A stretch of 20,185 nucleotides of DNA, from assembly GCA_002500665.1 (NCBI GenBank), contig DLRY01000056.1:1-20185 (forward strand). The letters run 5' to 3'. Shown piece by piece: positions 15,034 through 20,185 of the stretch. Source of the DNA: Opitutia bacterium UBA7876. GTDB lineage: Bacteria > Verrucomicrobiota > Verrucomicrobiia > Opitutales > Seribacteraceae. Below the pieces are notes generated by a model. It saw only the letters and a program-made list of their open reading frames with translations. It had not been told where the DNA came from and did no database searches. Position 1 is the stretch's first letter. The number at the start of each line of letters is the position of its first letter. The position numbers were made by a program, and so were the translations under genes.

Positions 15034-15041
15034 TTCCACGC

Positions 15042-16604
15042 GTGAACCAGGACAACCACATCGCCCAAGAATTGTTCGCCGCCCTGAGCAAGGGTAGTGG
15101 AGAGGTTGCGGTGATCGACTACGGTTTGCCTTCCCCGGTCCGGGTGGAACGGGGAGTTTTTCTCGTGCTGGCTCTTCTCTTGGCCCGGGAACTGAGAACG
15201 GAGATCAGGGAAGACAGGGTTGGGGTGGTCCTTCCTCCCGGCTTGGCCGGCATATTGGCCAACCTCGCCTTGATCCTTGCCGGAAAGATTCCCGTTAACC
15301 TCAATTTCACGCTTGGGGCCGAAGCCATTGCCCACTCCATGGAGGAAGCTGAGATCCGCACCGTCCTTACGGCCCATGCGATGACTAAGAAATTCCCGAA
15401 ATTTCCATGGCCGGAAGGATGGCTTGACGTCGGTGAGAAGCTAAAGGCCTATCGGAAGAATAAATTGGCGATTCTGTTCCGGCTGATTTGGCTTCGATTG
15501 TTTCCGAGGAGCATCGGAAGACATTTTCAAATTCCTAGCAAGGGAGGTTCCAGGGAAGCCGCGCTTCTTTTCACCAGCGGGAGCTCCGGCCTGCCCAAGG
15601 GGGTTGTCCTTACCCACGCCAACCTCTTGGCCAATTGCGACCAGATTTCGAGGACCGGACTTTTTGACGGGGATTCCAGGTTGTTGGCCAACTTGCCTCT
15701 CTTCCACAGCTTCGGATTTACCATTGCCACGATCTATCCTCTCCTGGAAGGCTTCCAGGTGGTTTGCGCTCCATCCCCGCTGGACCTGTCCTCGAGCCTG
15801 CGGGCAATTCGTGAAGAAAAGATCGATATTCTGCTCGGAACTCCGACCTTCCTGCGGGGTTACCTTCGCAAGGCCAAGGAGAACGATCTCGCAAGCGTCA
15901 GGTACGTGGCGGCGGGTGCCGAGAAGACGCCTCCTTCCCTCCGTGAAAAATGGGAAAGCGCCACCTCCTGCAAGTACCTCGAAGGGTATGGCTTGACGGA
16001 GACCTCCCCGGTACTTTCCTTCAATTTGCCGGGGGATGGATCCCGTGATAAATCGGTCGGTCGTCTTCTGCATGGGGTTGAAACGAAGGTCATTGACCCG
16101 GAAATCGAACGGGACCTGCAACCGGGTGAAACGGGCATCCTTTGCTTTCGCGGGCCAAACGTGTTTGCCGGTTATCTCAATCAACCGGAAAAGACCCGCG
16201 AAGTTTTGAAAGAGGACGGATGGTTCGTTACCGGGGATTTGGGACGAATCGACGAGGATGGATTTCTGTTTATCGAGGGACGTCTTTCCCGCTTTTCCAA
16301 GATCGGTGGTGAAATGGTTCCCCATGGCAGCGTGGAGGAGGCGGTCATGAAAGCCCTCGGTCTTTCGGCGGAAGAGGATCCGGCCTGCGTGGTGGCGGGC
16401 ATCGAGGACGAGACCAAAGGAGAGCGTCTGGTTCTTCTCCTCTCATCGGATTGCGATTTCGAAGTCCTGCGCAAAAAACTATCGTACGCCGGCCTCCCCA
16501 ACCTTTGGATTCCCAAGGAATTCAGAAGAGTGGACGAAATCCCCCTTTTGCCCACCGGCAAACTGGACCTCACGAGGGTCAGGAAGCTTGCGGAGGAGAA
16601 CTAG
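15042..16604 (+). CDS. AMP-dependent acyl-ACP/acyl-CoA synthetase, Aas-like
   Basis: A 520-residue adenylate-forming ligase. Core motifs: LLFTSGSSGLPKGVVLTH (P-loop A3), PLFHSFGFT, YLEGYGLTETSPV (A5), WFVTGDLGRIDEDGF (A7), RLSRFSKIGGEMV (A8 hinge) and LLPTGKLDL with the A10 lysine. The stretches GTPTFLRGY, VRYVAAGAEK and GRLLHGVETKV resemble the acyl-ACP synthetase half of Aas (2-acylglycerophosphoethanolamine recycling enzyme) more than ordinary FadD; the acyltransferase half is absent here. It probably activates fatty acids for phospholipid repair or acyl-ACP formation at the membrane, but the acyl acceptor is uncertain. Starts at GTG with a Shine-Dalgarno site. Its final 26 bases overlap the end of the flagellin gene on the other strand. 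Confidence 0.85.
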   Translation: MNQDNHIAQELFAALSKGSGEVAVIDYGLPSPVRVERGVFLVLALLLARELRTEIREDRVGVVLPPGLAGILANLALILAGKIPVNLNFTLGAEAIAHSMEEAEIRTVLTAHAMTKKFPKFPWPEGWLDVGEKLKAYRKNKLAILFRLIWLRLFPRSIGRHFQIPSKGGSREAALLFTSGSSGLPKGVVLTHANLLANCDQISRTGLFDGDSRLLANLPLFHSFGFTIATIYPLLEGFQVVCAPSPLDLSSSLRAIREEKIDILLGTPTFLRGYLRKAKENDLASVRYVAAGAEKTPPSLREKWESATSCKYLEGYGLTETSPVLSFNLPGDGSRDKSVGRLLHGVETKVIDPEIERDLQPGETGILCFRGPNVFAGYLNQPEKTREVLKEDGWFVTGDLGRIDEDGFLFIEGRLSRFSKIGGEMVPHGSVEEAVMKALGLSAEEDPACVVAGIEDETKGERLVLLLSSDCDFEVLRKKLSYAGLPNLWIPKEFRRVDEIPLLPTGKLDLTRVRKLAEEN

Positions 16605-18375
16605 GCTTTTTTCCCTTGGTTTGCACCCCTGAGAGGAGGCTGCGAAGGGAAACCCTGCTTTCCTGGCCCTGAGCCAAGATTGCGAGGCTGGCCTGGGTGC
16701 GGATCTGATTCTTGGCCAAGGAGGTGCTTTCTTCTGCAAAATCGGTATCGGCGATTCGGCTCAGAGCTGATTCCTGAGAGGAAAACTTGCCTTCGAACCT
16801 ATTCCTTTCCGCCATCAACCTCTGCACGTTTGCCGCAACCCGCCCTCGTTCATCGGAGAGAGATTCGATCCATCCGTCCATCAGGTTGAGGGTAAGCTTC
16901 GCCGAGTTGATCGACTTGAGGTTGTAACTATGGGTATCGTCGATGGTAACGGTATTGGCCGCCTTGAAGACTAGGCTGTTACCGGAAGGATCGTAGGTGA
17001 ACATTTCCTCTCCTTCCTTTTCCCAGGCGATCTTGAAACCACCGATGGGATTCTCGGAAGCGTCGTCCACGTCGTATCCCGGTCCGCTGTCGGGAACGGC
17101 TCCCTGATGAGTAACCGTGGGACCTCCATCCGCATCCAAGCCCCCGATTGCTCCCGTGTCCGCGTTGAACAAGTTGATCTTGCTCCCGATGACGCTCCAT
17201 CCATTTGACTTATAGTCCGCGATGAATTCGTCATTTGCAGTGGATGCGTTCGTATATTTAGCCGGTATGAAATGGACTAGGGCCGCCCCTATGCTACTGG
17301 CTGCTGCGCCCTGACCGGTCGAAACTTGGTTGGACATCCAGGAGAGCATGTCCTTGACCCCATTTGCTGAGAGACCGGAGGCGCTCGCCTTCAGTTCCTC
17401 ATGAAGATAGCGGACCGCCGAGTAGGCGGAGGCCCGTTCCAGGAGGGAGGTCGCCTCGGCGTCGCCAGTACCAATGGCATCGATGACGGTCTGGTTGAAG
17501 GAGCCCATGAGGAGGTCACCGCCATGCACGAAGTCCGCGACCCCGGATTTGAACCATTGAGCCCCTCCCGACTTGTCTGGAGACTTGTTTACGTCTCCAT
17601 TGGCCAAGGCATTGAAATAGAGGTGGTCGGCGAGGACGGCGTAAGTCGTCATGATCGCGTTGAGGCGATCGTTGAAGTAGAAGGGGGCATCCGTCGAGGG
17701 TGCGGTTGCGGGAAGGTTGTAGTTGTAGATTTCGAAACCCATCTGCACGACGTCGACCTGCTTGTCGGGCCCATCCGGGTTGGTGTAGTTCCAATTCAGG
17801 GAAATGCTGTAGTTCTGGTTACCTTGGTCGTTGACCATGATCTTGAAGGTGTCCGTTCCCTTGCCGGCCAACCCCAACCGGTCTTGAATGACCTGTTCGG
17901 CGGCCTTGAGCCATTGCGACTGAAGGACCTGAATGAACTGCTTTTTCTCTTCACTGAATGGTCCATCGGTAAAGAGATCCAAGCCATTCAACTTGAGGCC
18001 CTTGATTGATTCCAGTTCTCCAGCAAGTTCCTTGAACTCATGGTCGTAGGTAGCCCTGTCGGCATCCGTCTTCATGGTGTCGAGCGATAACTGGGCGAGG
18101 GAGTTCATTCTCTGGAGAATGTCACTCGCCTGGCCCAACGCACCTTCTTGGGTCTGGCTGTAGGAGATGAGGTTCTGCAGGTTTTTGAGAGCAAGGGTGT
18201 TCAAGGACTGTTCATTTCCAATTCGAACGGCCTGCTTGAATCCGCCGAGATCCGAGCCCACTTGGGCGTGCTTTTTTCCGGTGGCTAGTTTGGCGGTTGA
18301 TTTCTCGACCTCCTTGCCAGCCTGTATGCCGTTAAAGGCAAGGGAAAGGGAAGCGTTGTTGAGCTGAAAACTCAT
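16579..18375 (-). CDS. flagellin with central flagellinolysin-like domain lacking the zinc motif
   Basis: A 598-residue filament protein from the ATG at 18375; the in-frame TTG six codons upstream falls inside a hairpin and is unlikely. Residues ~1-140 (MSFQLNNASLSLAFNGI..., STAKLATGKK) and ~490-581 (RIADTDFAEESTSLAKNQIRTQASLAILAQG) are the D0/D1 coiled-coil ends of flagellin. Residues ~145-450 replace the usual D2/D3 with a domain resembling the metallopeptidase of flagellinolysins: WLKAAEQVIQDRLGL, FYFNDRLNAIMTTYAVLA (235-249), QWFKSGVADFVHGGD (273-287), AYSAVRYLHEELKA and INLFNADTGAIGGLDADGG. The expected HExxH is IMTTY (241-245) or DHLYF (250-254), and the downstream WFxEG glutamate is Ser277, so zinc catalysis appears lost. 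A 17-residue Lys/Ser/Pro tail extends past the normal LL end. No other flagellar gene is in the window. Confidence 0.88.
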   Translation of the reverse strand: MSFQLNNASLSLAFNGIQAGKEVEKSTAKLATGKKHAQVGSDLGGFKQAVRIGNEQSLNTLALKNLQNLISYSQTQEGALGQASDILQRMNSLAQLSLDTMKTDADRATYDHEFKELAGELESIKGLKLNGLDLFTDGPFSEEKKQFIQVLQSQWLKAAEQVIQDRLGLAGKGTDTFKIMVNDQGNQNYSISLNWNYTNPDGPDKQVDVVQMGFEIYNYNLPATAPSTDAPFYFNDRLNAIMTTYAVLADHLYFNALANGDVNKSPDKSGGAQWFKSGVADFVHGGDLLMGSFNQTVIDAIGTGDAEATSLLERASAYSAVRYLHEELKASASGLSANGVKDMLSWMSNQVSTGQGAAASSIGAALVHFIPAKYTNASTANDEFIADYKSNGWSVIGSKINLFNADTGAIGGLDADGGPTVTHQGAVPDSGPGYDVDDASENPIGGFKIAWEKEGEEMFTYDPSGNSLVFKAANTVTIDDTHSYNLKSINSAKLTLNLMDGWIESLSDERGRVAANVQRLMAERNRFEGKFSSQESALSRIADTDFAEESTSLAKNQIRTQASLAILAQGQESRVSLRSLLSGVQTKGKKPSSPPQAS

Positions 18376-18385
18376 CTCGTTATGA

Positions 18386-18406
18386 ACCCGCAAGAACCTT
18401 GCGGGT
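18386..18406 (-). promoter_or_regulatory. perfect hairpin in the flagellin mRNA leader
   Basis: A 9-bp perfect stem (18386-18394 with 18398-18406) and a 3-base loop lie 10 bases upstream of the flagellin ATG, where a ribosome binding site would be expected. No T-run follows on the - strand, so it is not a terminator. It may modulate translation or mRNA stability. Confidence 0.6.
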
Positions 18407-18468
18407 CGGGTGAAAGGTCATGAACTGTTGGGCGAACCGTGGCATCGGAGGTTACCCGCACGGATCAA

Positions 18469-18542
18469 GGGATCGGCGCAGGCGAAAAGGTTTATTGATT
18501 AAGGTACGCCTATATAGTCGGACCAAACGCCCAAATAGTTTA
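18469..18542 (-). promoter_or_regulatory. candidate flagellar (sigma-28) promoters of the flagellin gene
   Basis: Two matches to the FliA/SigD pattern lie on the - strand. The distal one has TAAA (18542-18539), 16 bases, then TCCGACTA (18522-18515). The proximal one has TAAA (18494-18491), 13 bases, then GCCGATCC (18477-18470), a better -10 but a short spacer. Either would give a leader of about 90-130 bases that includes the hairpin at 18386-18406. Confidence 0.35.
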
Positions 18543-18584
18543 GCACAAAAACAGCGATCTCCCAAAGTCTTCGCGGTATCCTGA

Positions 18585-18660
18585 TGGTAGGCCGGCCGGG
18601 ACTCGAACCCGGAACCAATGGCTTAAAAGGCCACTGCTCTACCGATTGAGCTACCGACCC
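18585..18660 (-). tRNA. tRNA-Lys(UUU), CCA encoded
   Basis: The - strand folds into a complete cloverleaf of 76 bases. The acceptor stem GGGTCGG pairs with CCGGCCT (two G-U pairs), followed by A73 and encoded CCA. The D stem is GCTC/GAGC, the anticodon stem GTGGC/GCCAT with loop CTTTTAA giving anticodon UUU, and the T arm CCGGG-TTCGAGT-CCCGG. A 24-base part of its 5' half, from D loop to anticodon loop, recurs at the right end of the window. Confidence 0.96.
18622..18645. repeat. direct repeat copy 1 inside tRNA-Lys (candidate attachment core)
   Basis: These 24 bases, from the anticodon loop to the D loop of tRNA-Lys, are identical to 20162-20185. The match stops abruptly on the tRNA 3' side (position 18621 differs from 20161) and cannot be followed further right because the window ends. 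Confidence 0.85.
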
Positions 18661-18679
18661 GAAATTAGAGCGTACATGG

Positions 18680-18706
18680 TGTATAGAAAGCGTTTGGGTT
18701 CGTCAA
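18680..18706 (-). promoter_or_regulatory. candidate tRNA-Lys promoter
   Basis: On the - strand TTGACG (18706-18701) and TATACA (18685-18680) are separated by 15 bases, ending about 20 bases before the first base of the tRNA. The boxes are good, the spacer somewhat short. Confidence 0.5.
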
Positions 18707-18941
18707 CGATCAACATTTCGTCTCTTTTTGGATTCAACTCTCTTGACGGATTCTACGCACTCTCTGAAAAATCACTGAGGTTGTAACTTAATTGCCAAAC
18801 ATGGCAAATGAGTGCCCAAGGAAGGGATCTGAAATTGGCAATGAATTATAAGTACATCTGCAATTTTGTTACTTAGCGATGTAATTGGTATTTTTGTCTT
18901 TTTAGTTGTAAATAATAAAGCTTTCCAGTTCGCTCTTAATC

Positions 18942-19835
18942 ATGCCAATGAATGATACGACAAAGATGTTTGTTAATAAAGTTCTGCACTTATCTAAAAA
19001 GATACCTTTAATAAGGAGTAAACTTGATGCATTCAAAGAAACCAAACGGTTAGAGATTCTTCAAATGGAAAAAGACGCCTATTGGAAAGAATTCTCTGGA
19101 GATTGCTATGGTGGATTTTATGGAATTTACAAATCTTTTAGTGAAGCCAGATCATCTGCACCTAAAACAAAATTGAATAATTATGATTCCATTGAGCAAG
19201 CAGAATGGGACAAAAAACAATTTGAATTACATTTTGAAAAACTTCAAGCGTACGACTATCCGGTCATATATTGGATTTCTCGTCTACATGAATTGACGGG
19301 GAAACCTTTTAGAGTTCTGGATTTTGGCGGAAATGCCGGAAACCATTTTTATGCATACAAAAAAGCCATCATTCATGATTTTATTGAGAAATGGGTAGTT
19401 TGTGACCTTCCAAATATAGTTTCAGTAGGAGAAGAATTCAAAAAATATCATGAGGCACGCCTTTTGAGTTTTGTTAATTCTTTACCAGAAAATTATGATG
19501 TGGATTTATTCTTAGCTTCAGGATCTATACAGTATGTAGATGAATCTAATCCTGCTTTTTTTATAAAGTATTTAAAGCGTAAACCAAGCTATTTAATTAT
19601 AAATAGAATTCCTTTATTGAATGGAGAAAACAAATCAAAAATAACGCTCCAAAATGTCCATAAATCCTATTCCCCAATGTACACATATAATTATAATGAG
19701 TTTTTTGCTTCTTTTTGCAGCATAGGATATGAAATCTTGGATATATGGAGGGACTTCTCTTGCAATTGTATAATTCCACATGAAAGTAGATTACAAATTC
19801 CATATTATCATGGGACTTGCATGAAACTTATGTAG
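18942..19835 (+). CDS. SAM-dependent methyltransferase, probably TIGR04325 family
   Basis: A 297-residue soluble protein. A SAM-binding motif I is visible as FRVLDFGGNAGNHFYAY near residue 123, followed by WVVCDLPNIVSVG, a VDLFLASGSIQYVD strand and a LIINRIPLL strand, in the order of a Rossmann methyltransferase. The upstream FYGIYKSFSEARSS and YDSIEQAEWDKK blocks and the late QNVHKSYSPMYTYN fit what I recall of TIGR04325 methyltransferases, which occur in surface-polysaccharide clusters; the substrate is unknown. Codon use is strongly AT-rich, unlike all genes to the left except partly the peroxiredoxin set, which suggests transfer. It is alone, with long AT-rich flanks. ATG codons at 18942 and 18948 are both possible; no Shine-Dalgarno site is visible. 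Confidence 0.78.
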   Translation: MPMNDTTKMFVNKVLHLSKKIPLIRSKLDAFKETKRLEILQMEKDAYWKEFSGDCYGGFYGIYKSFSEARSSAPKTKLNNYDSIEQAEWDKKQFELHFEKLQAYDYPVIYWISRLHELTGKPFRVLDFGGNAGNHFYAYKKAIIHDFIEKWVVCDLPNIVSVGEEFKKYHEARLLSFVNSLPENYDVDLFLASGSIQYVDESNPAFFIKYLKRKPSYLIINRIPLLNGENKSKITLQNVHKSYSPMYTYNYNEFFASFCSIGYEILDIWRDFSCNCIIPHESRLQIPYYHGTCMKLM

Positions 19836-20161
19836 AATTAAACACCGAAATTGAATGTTCCCTTGGACATACTTTATATCGCTAGCACAAAATGTATGTG
19901 TTTTGTTTGAATTTAATCAAAATATAATCGAATGAAAACTACAGGATAAAGCTCCTTCTCTATGCTTCTGTCAATTTGCTGACTTTCTATTTAGCCACAA
20001 CAACCGAATTCAACCAAAGAAGTCTTTTGCTGATTGTATCGCACTACATATAAAATGTGGTCGAAAATTTCTCTATATTCAATTTAAATTTAATCGATTG
20101 AAATATTTTCTGCAATCAACAGAAGTCTAGTGGCTGACTGGGATTTACATTAAAAAATCCC
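19836..20161. other. AT-rich stretch without a recognisable gene
   Basis: I found no convincing coding frame, RNA gene or promoter here. It contains the palindrome AATCGATT, two loosely similar AATTTAATC segments and, at 20140-20161, a 7-bp hairpin (GGGATTT/AAATCCC, 8-base loop) directly before the tRNA repeat. None has a firm interpretation. Confidence 0.5.
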
Positions 20162-20185
20162 CTTAAAAGGCCACTGCTCTACCGA
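20162..20185 (-). repeat. direct repeat copy 2: partial tRNA-Lys 5' half at the window edge
   Basis: The last 24 bases are identical to 18622-18645 of the tRNA-Lys gene. The 3' half of the tRNA (T arm, acceptor, CCA) is missing to the left, so this is not an intact second tRNA. Whether the 5' end of the tRNA continues beyond base 20185 is unknown. Confidence 0.8.

Larger units (their letters stand above)
18646..20161. mobile_element. candidate AT-rich islet at tRNA-Lys
   Basis: About 1.5 kb lie between the two copies of the 24-base tRNA-Lys repeat. The DNA is clearly more AT-rich than the rest of the window and holds a single methyltransferase gene of foreign codon style. No integrase, excisionase or transposase is visible. 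It may be the remnant of a tRNA-targeted island, or a cassette whose integrase lies past the window. It may equally be an ordinary AT-rich region before a second tRNA locus. Confidence 0.35.

Noticed and set aside
15441..16325. A 294-codon open frame on the - strand inside the ligase gene
   Set aside because: Antisense shadow of a gene with full adenylation motifs; low-complexity, Arg/Gly/Lys-rich translation without family features.
17401..18009. A 202-codon + strand frame inside the flagellin gene
   Set aside because: Val/Gly-rich shadow opposite a flagellin with clear N- and C-terminal signatures.
16579..18375. HEFKE (112-116) and HEELK (325-329) of the flagellin as zinc protease motifs
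   Set aside because: Both lack the second His of HExxH, and the first lies in the D1 coiled coil, outside the protease-like domain.
20140..20161. Hairpin GGGATTT/AAATCCC as a terminator
   Set aside because: Only 7 bp, AT-rich, 8-base loop and no T-run on either strand; recorded only as part of the AT-rich region.
18661..20185. Integrase, transposase or CRISPR array in the AT-rich end
   Set aside because: No such coding frame and no regularly spaced repeats are visible; the only gene is the methyltransferase.

Overview
The window is about 20 kb of bacterial chromosome, dense in housekeeping biosynthesis genes and ending in a small AT-rich accessory patch. Gene content suggests a Gram-negative, possibly marine Verrucomicrobiota of the Opitutales type: a fused CobA-HemD, a citramalate synthase, a Bacteroidota-like peroxiredoxin/thioredoxin trio, mixed use of Shine-Dalgarno sites and a flagellin. 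That assignment is inference from family resemblance only; no rRNA or other marker gene is present.

Layout. Bases 1-268 hold the 3' end of ilvC, closed by a strong intrinsic terminator. Bases 339-3390 hold hemC, a cobA-hemD fusion and trpF, tightly packed or overlapping on the + strand (tetrapyrrole synthesis plus one tryptophan gene). Bases 3474-4678 hold a 2-Cys peroxiredoxin, a WCGNC thioredoxin and an 85-residue DUF6952-like protein. ffh (SRP54) follows on the - strand, its stop codon abutting the previous one. From 6180 to 13234 a + strand run reads serA, plsY, hom, lysC, thrC and a GT9 glycosyltransferase: serine, glycerolipid and the aspartate-to-threonine branch. cimA (- strand) overlaps the end of the glycosyltransferase gene and supplies the citramalate route to isoleucine, complementing ilvC. 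A divergent Aas-like acyl-ACP/acyl-CoA ligase follows.

Accessory end. A 598-residue flagellin (- strand, 16579-18375) has normal flagellin ends around a roughly 300-residue central domain that resembles the metallopeptidase domain of flagellinolysins, but no HExxH zinc motif occurs anywhere in the protein. I read it as a pseudo-protease flagellin; it is the most interesting item here. Upstream lies tRNA-Lys(UUU) with encoded CCA, then AT-rich DNA carrying one TIGR04325-like methyltransferase gene. The window's last 24 bases repeat exactly part of the 5' half of the tRNA-Lys gene. This is either the far attachment site of a small tRNA-targeted islet or a contig end caused by a second tRNA copy.

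Three convergent gene pairs abut or overlap at their stop codons, so the chromosome is compact outside the AT-rich end.
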